From: Bacteroidaceae bacterium
Lineage (GTDB): Bacteria > Bacteroidota > Bacteroidia > Bacteroidales > Bacteroidaceae
Length of the DNA stretch: 39,988 nt
Reading direction: 5' to 3'
NCBI GenBank assembly: GCA_900772575.1
Contig: CAAHEN010000210.1
Location: forward strand, 1 to 39,988
The notes below the pieces were generated by a model that saw only the letters and a list, made by a program, of their open reading frames with translations, did no database searches and was not told the origin of the DNA. The translations under genes were made by a program, and so were the position numbers. Positions 16,892-24,124 of this stretch are shown piece after piece. Positions within the stretch are counted from its first letter, which is position 1; each line of letters begins with the position of its first letter.

Positions 16892-17770
16892 CTAGAGTAC
16901 GTTGAGCACTTGCTCTTTAATCTGTTCAAGTTCGTCCTTCATCTTGACAACGATATTCTGCATTTCGGCTTGATTGCTTTTCGATCCGGTGGTATTGATT
17001 TCACGCCCCATCTCTTGCGCAATGAAACCGAGTTTCTTGCCTTGCGAATGGCCGCCGGCCAAGGTCTCGCGAAAATACTTGAGATGGTTGGCCAGCCGCT
17101 GTTTCTCCTCACTGATGTCCAGTTTCTCTATATAATATATGAGTTCCTGCTCGAGGCGATTGCTGTCATAGTCCACCCCTTTCAGCTCCGATAGGCGATC
17201 CATAAGCCGTCCTTTTATCTTATCCACGCGAGATGCCTCATAAGGCCCGATGGAACCGAGCAAGGACTCTATGCAGTCCACCTTCTCGCAAAATTTCCGC
17301 TCAAGCGCCGCTCCTTCCTGCTGGCGAAATTCGACTAAGTGATCGACAGCTTTCTCCGTTACGGCCAGCGCTACCTTCCACTCTTCGTCCGTTAGCTCAT
17401 CGGTGGCCGCCACTTGGGTCGTATCTGGAAGCTTGACCAGCACCTCCCATATTCTAGCCTTGGGAAACTCTACTTCATTGGCTGCACTGATCTGGCGGAT
17501 CTGACTGATATACTGTGCGACAGCGTCTGCATTGATTGGAGCGTTAAGTGCTGTCACATCTTTTTCTGCCCAAAGCACGAAGTCAACCTTTCCACGTTCG
17601 AGCCTTTTGGCGATGAGTGTACGAAGTTCTATATCCCGTTCACGATAGATGGGAGCTATCCTCGTGGACAAGTCTAAGCTTTTGGAATTTAATGATTTGA
17701 TTTCGGCATGTATCTTCTTGCCGTTGTAGTGGGCCTCGGCCTTGCCGTAGCCGGTCATAGATAGTATCAT
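16892..17770 (-). CDS. yicC: YicC family endoribonuclease
   Basis: YicC-family protein of 292 aa; E. coli YicC is described as an endoribonuclease involved in small-RNA turnover. It begins with the family signature MILSMTGYGKAEA, continues with EIKSLNSKSLDLSTRI and ends with the conserved C-terminal run FIAQEMGREINTTGSKSNQ and a helical tail. It is the first gene downstream of a perfect Bacteroidetes promoter on the minus strand (17810-17840), with a leader of about 30-35 nt. gmk follows 8 bp downstream. Confidence 0.93.
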   Translation of the reverse strand: MILSMTGYGKAEAHYNGKKIHAEIKSLNSKSLDLSTRIAPIYRERDIELRTLIAKRLERGKVDFVLWAEKDVTALNAPINADAVAQYISQIRQISAANEVEFPKARIWEVLVKLPDTTQVAATDELTDEEWKVALAVTEKAVDHLVEFRQQEGAALERKFCEKVDCIESLLGSIGPYEASRVDKIKGRLMDRLSELKGVDYDSNRLEQELIYYIEKLDISEEKQRLANHLKYFRETLAGGHSQGKKLGFIAQEMGREINTTGSKSNQAEMQNIVVKMKDELEQIKEQVLNVL

Positions 17771-17809
17771 GTTGACTTAACTGATTTCGGCGATGATTGC
17801 TATTGCGTG

Positions 17810-17840
17810 CAAAGTTAGCTTAAATGCACGGCATAGCAAA
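17810..17840 (-). promoter_or_regulatory. Consensus promoter of yicC-gmk-nadD
   Basis: Read on the minus strand, TTTG (17840-17837), exactly 19 bp, then TAACTTTG (17817-17810): a full match to the Bacteroidetes promoter. The predicted transcript start lies about 30-35 nt before the yicC ATG. Confidence 0.82.
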
Positions 17841-17992
17841 ATACCCACTTTGATTTTTGACTATGACGAAGGCAGGCTACAGCATGGCTAAAGCATGCCC
17901 CATCCAGACAACAATCCACGCATCTAATTGGGACGCCTTGATTGGGGATCATAGAGATGACAACAAACCAGTTTTTTCGCCTTTAACACACC

Positions 17993-18023
17993 TTGCTTTT
18001 GCCCCTAAATGGCATTACCTTTG
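17993..18023 (+). promoter_or_regulatory. Orphan Bacteroidetes-type promoter, no gene downstream
   Basis: TTG at 17993-17995, 20 bp, then TACCTTTG at 18016-18023, followed by CA as in the lptB and pyrF elements. Spacing and sequence fit the consensus. The predicted start, near 18028-18031, is immediately before the terminator hairpin at 18032, so the transcript would be little more than that hairpin (about 35-40 nt) unless there is readthrough. Confidence 0.55.
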
Positions 18024-18031
18024 CACAAGAG

Positions 18032-18065
18032 AAAAAGGGGCGTCCGCACGGATGCCCCTTTTTTT
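18032..18065. terminator. Strong terminator hairpin with T-tract
   Basis: aaaaaggggcgtcc (18032-18045) pairs with ggatgccccttttt (18050-18063) through 14 bp, with one G-U, around a GCAC loop. Seven T residues follow the arm on the plus strand (18059-18065). Read on the minus strand the hairpin ends in five T residues, so it could also stop GH20 readthrough before the yicC promoter. Confidence 0.75.
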
Positions 18066-18453
18066 ACCCCTCTCAAGCCAAAGGCTGCCAGTATACGGCA
18101 AAAAATCGCCTTATCATTCGGAGGGACTTCCCTAGGATCCAGAAAAATTTGCTCGGGGCTAATTCAAATTTGCCCTAGAGAAGTTTCACCGAGTGCCCAT
18201 TTAAGCTCTCCAAACGCAATCGAAGTTAAATAAGTTAAGGTCGTCATGGAGCGAATGGGACGAAAAAGTGAACCAGCGGCGACACCGTCACTATATTATG
18301 GGGTTTTGGCGTGTACACCGCGTCCCGGTCGTGAAATCACCTTCGCACATTTTCCGACAAACTGCATTGCCACCCTTTTTTCTTCAAAGCAGTGCAAGGA
18401 CATTTTATCACTGTCCTAGGCCGATCGTACATCCAAGGGCAAACCCATGCAGG

Positions 18454-20478
18454 TCAATAGACCTCCACCTCATCTGCAAATATCCAGCCACCGAACTGGC
18501 CGGAACGGGCCTGGATACGGATATAGCGGGCACGCGCTTTGCCTTTCCAAGAGAGTGTCTCAACACTCGGCGTGACACGCTTGGTCACTTCATATTCATG
18601 GTGGCCCACCTCCGTGAAGCTGCTTCCGTCAGACGAGACCGACACGGTGTAAGCAGCAGGAAGGAAGATTTCTGGGCCAGACGATTGCATGAAGTTGGTC
18701 GCCACGCGCTTGAACCTCTTTACACGACCCAAGTCTATCGTCACGTCAAAGCGGGCACCACGTATGAAACCCTGCCACGCCGATTCGGGCCCATAGTCCC
18801 AGCCTCCGCGGCGCCCATCGGTCAGAGCCATGTTGCCGGTCGAGGCATATTTCTCGTTATAGGGCAGATTGTAAGTCACTGTGGCTCCACGCGCCTTATG
18901 GCGAACCAGCCGCTTGCTCTCCGGGCGATCACCGACTTCATGGGCCAAGTCGTAAGCCGCAATACCATTTTCTCGCAAACGTGCGGTCTCATGCAAGGCC
19001 CGGCGATGAAAATCTGCATAGTCTTTAACGGCGTCGCCAGTCCACCCCGTCTCAGCCACAGCCAGCAGCCTAGGCCACCACTGGCGCTCCACATCGGCTG
19101 TGGTCGGGACATACTCGGTCCAAAGGTTACCTTGAATGCCCCTGACATGACGTCGCTCACCGGGAGTGAGGAAGCACAGAGGTGCATAATTGTAGACCCG
19201 CTCCAGCGGCAGATAGCCCCCCATCGCCTCGGGAAGGGCGGTCGGCGCGTCTTGATAGCCGTCAAGATAGCAGAACTTTCCGGGCGACAGTACGACGTCG
19301 TGGCCGCATGCTATTGCTTGACGGACATATGCCGTATCTCGCCATATCATAACCGTCGCCTCGGCCGGCAGACTGTCGGCCAGAACCTCGTCCCAACCGA
19401 TTAACCGCCGGCCCGCCTGATGCAAGAAGCGGCCAATGCGACGCACCAGATACCCCTGTAGCTCCTCTACACGGCCCAGCCTCTCGTCCACCATGCGCTT
19501 GCGGCACAACGGGCATTTCCCCCATGACGCCTTACCGGCCTCGTCCCCTCCGATGTGTAGATCCATCGACGGGAATACTTCCATGACCTCTTGGAGCACA
19601 TTTTCCAGAAAGACGAAGGTCTGTTCATTGCCTGGGCAGAAGTCAGCTTGCTTATATGGCTCATGGGTGCAAGACAGTTCCGGATAGGCAGCCAGCACTT
19701 CTTCGCTGTGCGCCGGCATCTCGATTTCCGGTACGATGGTGATACCACGGGAAGCCGCATAGCTGACCAAGTACCGCAGTTCGTTCTGGGTGTAGTAACC
19801 GCCATAGCCACCAGTTCCCTCCTCGACATAACGCCGGTCACCATTCCACCACTCCTTCCACGAAGCATTCGTGCGCCATGCCGCCAGCTGTGTCAACATC
19901 GGATAGCGCTTGATTTCCATACGCCAGCCGGCCGCATCCGTCAGATGGAGATGAAGGCGGTTGAACTTATAGGTCGCAAGAGCATCTATCTGCTTGTACA
20001 GGAAATCTATGGGAAAGAAATGGCGCGATACATCGAGCATAGCGCCACGCCAAGCCATAGCCGGTGCGTCCTGAATCGTCGCACAGGCATAGCCGCAGCT
20101 GGTAAGCAACTGCCGGAGTGTGGCGTGTGCATAGCGAAATCCGTCAGCTGTCGAGGCCACGACCTTGACAGTATCACGGACTACATGAAGAGTGTATGCA
20201 CCGTCGCCCAGACATCTCTCATCAGTCTTTTCGAACACGAAGAAAGCCTGCCGGCCCCTCCTTCCATCTTGAGTGCTATCTTGTGTGCCAAGTTGCCAAT
20301 TCGCGACTTTGAGCAAGCTGTCGGCCTGTGAAGTCGCGATCACACGGATAGGACGGTGGGTATCAAAATAGCTGCTATGCCACGTTACATGCTGTGGCTT
20401 CGGTAGGAGTACTTGTGACGCAGCCGATGCCGTACCAACCACAACGGCGGCGGCAAGAAGGTGAAGTCTCATTTTCAT
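18454..20478 (-). CDS. GH20 beta-N-acetylhexosaminidase with C-terminal F5/8C domain
   Basis: Secreted glycosidase that removes terminal GlcNAc or GalNAc from glycans by substrate-assisted catalysis. Of 674 aa, a signal peptide covers residues 1-20. A GH20b-type alpha/beta domain follows (about 22-135). The GH20 barrel runs about 140-490 with WRGAMLDVSRHFF, HLHLTDAAGWRMEIKRYP, VPEIEMPAH and the catalytic D312-E313 pair in HIGGDEAGKASW. The C-terminus (about 530-674) resembles an F5/8 type C (CBM32-like) module ending FADEVEVY. It stands alone on the minus strand, not in a Sus-type locus. No promoter consensus was found in front of it; the likely terminator lies about 390 nt downstream. Host-glycan or peptidoglycan-derived substrates are both possible. 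Confidence 0.93.
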   Translation of the reverse strand: MKMRLHLLAAAVVVGTASAASQVLLPKPQHVTWHSSYFDTHRPIRVIATSQADSLLKVANWQLGTQDSTQDGRRGRQAFFVFEKTDERCLGDGAYTLHVVRDTVKVVASTADGFRYAHATLRQLLTSCGYACATIQDAPAMAWRGAMLDVSRHFFPIDFLYKQIDALATYKFNRLHLHLTDAAGWRMEIKRYPMLTQLAAWRTNASWKEWWNGDRRYVEEGTGGYGGYYTQNELRYLVSYAASRGITIVPEIEMPAHSEEVLAAYPELSCTHEPYKQADFCPGNEQTFVFLENVLQEVMEVFPSMDLHIGGDEAGKASWGKCPLCRKRMVDERLGRVEELQGYLVRRIGRFLHQAGRRLIGWDEVLADSLPAEATVMIWRDTAYVRQAIACGHDVVLSPGKFCYLDGYQDAPTALPEAMGGYLPLERVYNYAPLCFLTPGERRHVRGIQGNLWTEYVPTTADVERQWWPRLLAVAETGWTGDAVKDYADFHRRALHETARLRENGIAAYDLAHEVGDRPESKRLVRHKARGATVTYNLPYNEKYASTGNMALTDGRRGGWDYGPESAWQGFIRGARFDVTIDLGRVKRFKRVATNFMQSSGPEIFLPAAYTVSVSSDGSSFTEVGHHEYEVTKRVTPSVETLSWKGKARARYIRIQARSGQFGGWIFADEVEVY

Positions 20479-20842
20479 ACATTATGTGTTATCGGTCGAG
20501 GGCATGGAATTTTGGACAGAACGGTCGTGCCCTGCCCGCGAAGGCTGTGACGATGGCCATAGGGCTCGAACCAAACTGTATGCGAATTTCGAGAAGATTA
20601 CGGAGATATGCAAATAAAACAGCTGCAAATCCTGCATTATTGCAAAAAAACAGTCGATGTGCCCCCAATCTAGGTATTTCTGATTCCACCTGAAACTGGG
20701 TGTATGAGAAACGCCTTCAACCTTAGACAAGTTTTGGCCACCCATCACGATAGTCGCCAATCCCAGCGGCTTTCTCGCTTTTTTATCCTACCTTTGCACC
20801 TACACTTTCCCAACCGCTCTCATTCGATAATACAGCTCAAAC
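20479..20842. other. Divergent intergenic region GH20/pyrF
   Basis: 364 bp between two divergent genes. Near pyrF it holds a -7 element (listed separately). Toward GH20 there is an A-rich stretch with three tgcaaa copies (20612-20648) but no TAnnTTTG on the minus strand. No RNA gene or open frame stands out. Confidence 0.5.
20789..20796 (+). promoter_or_regulatory. Probable promoter -7 element of pyrF
   Basis: TACCTTTG, followed by CAC, is an exact TAnnTTTG match 46 bp before the pyrF ATG, giving a leader of about 40 nt. No clear -33 TTG is found at the right distance. Confidence 0.58.
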
Positions 20843-21670
20843 ATGACAAGAGAACAACTTATCCGTAATATTTTCGGAAAGCAAACGTTTCTATGTGTCG
20901 GGCTCGACACCGACCTCAAGAAGATTCCAGAACACCTGCTCAGTGAGGAGGATCCCATCTTCGCGTTCAACAAGGCCATCATCGACGCCACAGCCGCCCA
21001 TTGTGTGGCTTACAAGCCCAACTTGGCGTTCTACGAGTGCTTCGGCCTGAAGGGGTGGCAGGCTTTCGAAAAGACCATCGCCTATCTGAAACACAACTAC
21101 CCTGACCACTTCATCCTCGCTGATGCCAAGCGCGGTGACATCGGCAACACATCGGCCATGTATGCCCGTTCTTTTTTTGAGGAGGAAGACGTCGACGCGC
21201 TGACCGTAGCACCCTATATGGGCTCCGACAGCGTCACACCATTTCTGAAATATCCCGGCAAATGGGTCGTGCTGCTCGCCTTGACGAGCAATGCCGGTTC
21301 ACATGATTTCCAGATGCTGAAGGATCAAGCGGGTAAAGCCCTGTTTGAACATGTCTTGGAGACTTCCCAGCAATGGGGTGACGCCGATCAGATGATGTAC
21401 GTCGTCGGTGCAACGCAAGGTAGCCTCTTCCGCGATGTGCGCAAGTTAGCGCCAGAGCATTTTTTGCTTGTCCCGGGAGTGGGTGCACAAGGCGGCTCGC
21501 TTGAAGAGGTCTGTGAATATGGCATGACCAAAGACTGCGGCCTGCTTGTCAACTCCTCACGTGGCATTATCTACGCCGACAATACGCCAGACTTTGCCAG
21601 TGTCGCCGCAGCAAAAGCGCAAGAACTCCATGAGAAGATGGCAGAACTTCTCTCCAAGACGACCCATTAG
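20843..21670 (+). CDS. pyrF: Orotidine 5'-phosphate decarboxylase
   Basis: Converts OMP to UMP, the last step of de novo pyrimidine synthesis, in the cytoplasm. The 275-aa protein is of the longer type 2 group. It has FLCVGLDTDL near the N-terminus, YKPNLAFYE, the catalytic D94-x-K96-x-x-D99 in LADAKRGDIGNTS, TVAPYMGSDSV, a phosphate-gripper region GVGAQGG, and VNSSRGI near the C-terminus. The gene is single, with its own -7 element. It converges on yggS, with an imperfect hairpin in the 110-bp gap. Confidence 0.96.
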   Translation: MTREQLIRNIFGKQTFLCVGLDTDLKKIPEHLLSEEDPIFAFNKAIIDATAAHCVAYKPNLAFYECFGLKGWQAFEKTIAYLKHNYPDHFILADAKRGDIGNTSAMYARSFFEEEDVDALTVAPYMGSDSVTPFLKYPGKWVVLLALTSNAGSHDFQMLKDQAGKALFEHVLETSQQWGDADQMMYVVGATQGSLFRDVRKLAPEHFLLVPGVGAQGGSLEEVCEYGMTKDCGLLVNSSRGIIYADNTPDFASVAAAKAQELHEKMAELLSKTTH

Positions 21671-21689
21671 GGAAAAATTTCAGCATCAG

Positions 21690-21747
21690 AATGTCCCGGC
21701 AAGCAGAGAAAGTATAGCCCGCCCCTCTCCCTGCATGCCAGGACATT
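21690..21747. terminator. Imperfect hairpin between convergent pyrF and yggS
   Basis: aatgtcccggcaagcag (21690-21706) pairs with ctgcatgccaggacatt (21731-21747), 15 of 17 positions, around a 24-nt loop. The T-tracts on either side are weak. Its place between convergent genes suggests a shared terminator. Confidence 0.45.
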
Positions 21748-21780
21748 TTCTACCGTCACCTATATCTCTGTGCCAAACCG

Positions 21781-22452
21781 TCAATATTGTCTTTCGCCGA
21801 AAATGTGGGTTCCGATGCGCACCATTGTGCTCCCCTCCTCAATGGCAAGGTGATAGTCGTGGCTCATTCCCCAAGAGCGGAGGCCGAATGCCGGCTCGTT
21901 TGCAAAAAACTCCGCCTTGGCCTGCTTATAAAAAGTGTATGCCGCATGAAAGTCGGCACGGACACGTTCCCTGTCATCCGTGTTGGAGGCCATGCACATG
22001 ATCCCCATTATTTTCACATTGTTGAGATCACGCCATTCACCCTGTGCCAGCATGTCGTGAAGCTCATCGGCCGTAAACCCGAACTTCGTTTCCTCGCGGG
22101 CCACATGGAGCTGTAGCAGGCAAGGCAGAACCCTGTCGCAGCGCCGTGCTTGCTTGTTAATCTCAGTAAGAAGCCTGAGGCTGTCTACAGCATGAATCAG
22201 ATAAACAAATGGAGCTATATACTTGACCTTATTGAGCTGCAAGTGCCCAATGAAGTGCCATTTAATGTCTTGGGGCAGCGCCTCATATTTAGCCACTAGC
22301 TCCTGCACCCGGCTCTCGCCAAAGTCACGCTGCCCGGCGTCATAGGCCTCCTTGATGGCCTCAGCAGGATGGAACTTCGAGACTGCCACCAATTTGACCT
22401 GTTCGGGCAGTCCGGCCAGCGTCTCCGTCAGTCGCGTCTGAATGTCTGTCAT
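21781..22452 (-). CDS. yggS: YggS family pyridoxal phosphate homeostasis protein
   Basis: PLP-binding protein (PLPBP/YggS) that buffers pyridoxal phosphate and affects amino-acid balance; it has no known catalytic reaction. The 223-aa single-domain protein has the PLP lysine K26 in LVAVSKFHP, the family motifs FGESRVQEL, WHFIGHLQLNK, HAVDS and the phosphate-binding C-terminus GMSHDYHLAIEEGSTMVRIG ending IFGER. It starts 3 bp after the DUF4494 gene, so both are translated from one message. Confidence 0.94.
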   Translation of the reverse strand: MTDIQTRLTETLAGLPEQVKLVAVSKFHPAEAIKEAYDAGQRDFGESRVQELVAKYEALPQDIKWHFIGHLQLNKVKYIAPFVYLIHAVDSLRLLTEINKQARRCDRVLPCLLQLHVAREETKFGFTADELHDMLAQGEWRDLNNVKIMGIMCMASNTDDRERVRADFHAAYTFYKQAKAEFFANEPAFGLRSWGMSHDYHLAIEEGSTMVRIGTHIFGERQY

Positions 22453-22455
22453 GGT

Positions 22456-22932
22456 TTAATCCTCCGTGGGCGTTGTTTCTGTTTTGGGGGCGGCCTGTGC
22501 CGGCTTATAACGGTAGACGTCGATGATGGGCGTCTCGGTCACAGCTGCAATCGTGTAATCCATCTGTGAACCCTTCATACCCTCATCAAGACGCTTGATA
22601 GCCGCGCGCAGGTCAGCCGCTTGGATGAGCACATTCTGCGAGGTTTTCTTCTCCTTGCCCGATTTCTCGTCGAGTATGACAAAGACCAGCTTGGCTCGGA
22701 ACCAGCGGTCTGCGCTCTCCTCCACAGTCTCAAAGAACTCAGCATAGTGTACGCGCTTGATATCGGCCACCTGAAATTCCCCCGACATAAAAGGCGTCAT
22801 CTCCTCGATGATGCGCCGCTCCGCCTCTGTAAAATTGAGCGCATCGACAAGATAAGGCTCGTTCACCTTCTTGACCATGCCATTTTCCATGGTCTTCTCA
22901 TACTTAATTTTACATTCGAACCACTCGTTCAT
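22456..22932 (-). CDS. DUF4494 domain protein
   Basis: Small cytoplasmic protein of 158 aa, function unknown. It begins MNEWFECKIKYEKT and continues with VNEPYLVDALNFTEAERRI and ADIKRVHYAEFFE, matching the Bacteroidetes family DUF4494. A conserved-looking tail segment (DYTIAAVTETPIIDVYRY) precedes a disordered end rich in Ala, Pro and Thr. It sits 3 bp upstream of yggS; this pairing is frequent in the phylum, so a shared role in PLP or amino-acid homeostasis is possible but only inferred. A purine-rich AAGGAAAG lies before its ATG. The MBL gene ends 75 bp upstream. Confidence 0.83.
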   Translation of the reverse strand: MNEWFECKIKYEKTMENGMVKKVNEPYLVDALNFTEAERRIIEEMTPFMSGEFQVADIKRVHYAEFFETVEESADRWFRAKLVFVILDEKSGKEKKTSQNVLIQAADLRAAIKRLDEGMKGSQMDYTIAAVTETPIIDVYRYKPAQAAPKTETTPTED

Positions 22933-23007
22933 ATCTTTCCTTATTTTGAATATTTGTATTCACATCTTTATCTTTAATGCCATGATCACCGTTCTGCGCC
23001 GAACCCT

Positions 23008-23814
23008 TCAGTGGAGTTCAAAAGGTCCCGTCGGTTGGCGCCGTTCGAGGGTTTGAACCACGAGAGAGTCAGAATCCGTAAGCCGACCTGAGTCCCTTAA
23101 AGCCAATTCCACTGCCGACAGCGCCAGTTCTGGCCGGTTATTCTCCTGACTCAAGTGGCAGAGCCACACATGCCGGGCCTCAGCAGACAGATTTGTGGCC
23201 AGGAGATCCGCTGTCTCAGCGTTGCTCATATGACCATTAGGCCCGATGATGCGTTGCTGCAAAAATTCCGGGTATGGCCCGTTCCGAAGCATCTCCTCAT
23301 CGTAATTGGCTTCCACAACCACGTAACGGGCCTCAGCAAGATGCCGGCGTATATCATCGGTAACGTGTCCCGCATCCGTGATGAGACAAAATGAGACGTC
23401 GCCGACATGTATGGCGTAGCCACAACATGCCGCGCTGTCATGTGGTACGTAAAAGGCCTCGATGCTGAATGGTCCCAGAGCAAATGCAGACTTCAGCTGA
23501 ACGATACGCATGGAAGGCGGGGCCACTTTCTTCGTCATGAGCCGATTGCGCTCCATCCCCATAAATGTATCCTTCAAGGCATAGACCGGGACACGAAAAT
23601 CATGAGAAAAGGCCCCTACGGCCTTGACATGGTCTGCATGGTCGTGGGTCACCAATATCGCCTTGATTCCGGCCAGTGGGAGACCGTAATTGCTGCAATA
23701 GCGCTTGAGCATACGAACGCCAATACCCAGATCTATCAATATGGCATATCCATTAGCACACAGGTAATAACAATTGCCGCTACTGCCACTTCCGAAGCAG
23801 ATAAACTTAATCAT
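23008..23814 (-). CDS. MBL-fold hydrolase, YycJ/WalJ family
   Basis: Predicted cytoplasmic metallo-beta-lactamase-fold hydrolase, 268 aa. The N-terminal GSGSSGNCYYL (8-18) is typical of the YycJ/WalJ branch; the metal site is H57-x-H59-x-D61-H62 in THDHADHV. Later metal ligands lie in VPHDSAACCGY, TDAGH and CHLSQENN near the C-terminus. Bacillus WalJ is a 5'-3' exonuclease-like protein linked to cell-division/replication coordination; nuclease activity here is by family only. It has its own consensus promoter and heads a minus-strand run with DUF4494 and yggS. Confidence 0.88.
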   Translation of the reverse strand: MIKFICFGSGSSGNCYYLCANGYAILIDLGIGVRMLKRYCSNYGLPLAGIKAILVTHDHADHVKAVGAFSHDFRVPVYALKDTFMGMERNRLMTKKVAPPSMRIVQLKSAFALGPFSIEAFYVPHDSAACCGYAIHVGDVSFCLITDAGHVTDDIRRHLAEARYVVVEANYDEEMLRNGPYPEFLQQRIIGPNGHMSNAETADLLATNLSAEARHVWLCHLSQENNRPELALSAVELALRDSGRLTDSDSLVVQTLERRQPTGPFELH

Positions 23815-23852
23815 GATTGATGGTGAAACTTCATTCGGTTATAACTGGACTG

Positions 23853-23884
23853 CAAAGTTACAGAAACCGGCTATCCGAACCAAA
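23853..23884 (-). promoter_or_regulatory. Consensus promoter of the walJ-like gene
   Basis: On the minus strand TTTG (23884-23881), 20 bp, then TAACTTTG (23860-23853). This matches the Bacteroidetes consensus and lies about 40 bp before the MBL gene. It is arranged back to back with the PBP1A promoter in a 310-bp divergent region. Confidence 0.75.
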
Positions 23885-23943
23885 CTCATGGGAATGAGGC
23901 TCTGCCTCTATGATTAAAACTCACTAAAAAGGAAAAGGCCTTA

Positions 23944-23973
23944 TTGGTAACTAAAAGATTTTGCGTAAGTTTG
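23944..23973 (+). promoter_or_regulatory. Consensus promoter of the PBP1A-led unit
   Basis: TTG at 23944-23946, 19 bp, then TAAGTTTG at 23966-23973. It predicts a start near 23979 and a leader of about 145 nt before the PBP1A gene. Apart from the two promoters, nothing else is recognised in the divergent region 23815-24124. Confidence 0.75.
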
Positions 23974-24124
23974 CATACGACATCCAGTAGGCATTGTCAA
24001 AGTTTGTGGGTGAGACACAGAGAAAGACCTTTCATCTTAGCTTAGAGCTATAGGCACGGCCGACCTAGCCTGACACAGCAAACGCTACAGACTGAGTCTT
24101 GCCCAAAGCACACGAAACCAAGAC

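Larger units (their letters stand above)
17841..18453. other. Gene-poor intergenic stretch with orphan promoter and terminator
   Basis: About 610 bp between the yicC promoter and the end of the GH20 gene (minus strand). It holds the plus-strand promoter-like element 17993-18023 and the hairpin 18032-18065, both listed separately. From 18066 to 18453 I see only short inverted repeats, such as aggaca (18397-18402) with tgtcct (18412-18417). The open frames there lack coding character and run antisense into GH20. No known RNA family is recognised. Confidence 0.55.

Noticed and set aside
18268..19404. A 378-codon open frame on the plus strand
   Set aside because: Almost wholly antisense to the well-supported GH20 gene and with no family-like motifs; it is a shadow of GC-rich codons.
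20562..20572. tRNA T-loop-like sequence ggttcgagccc on the minus strand
   Set aside because: Flanking bases do not form a T-stem, and no anticodon arm, D-arm or acceptor stem could be found.
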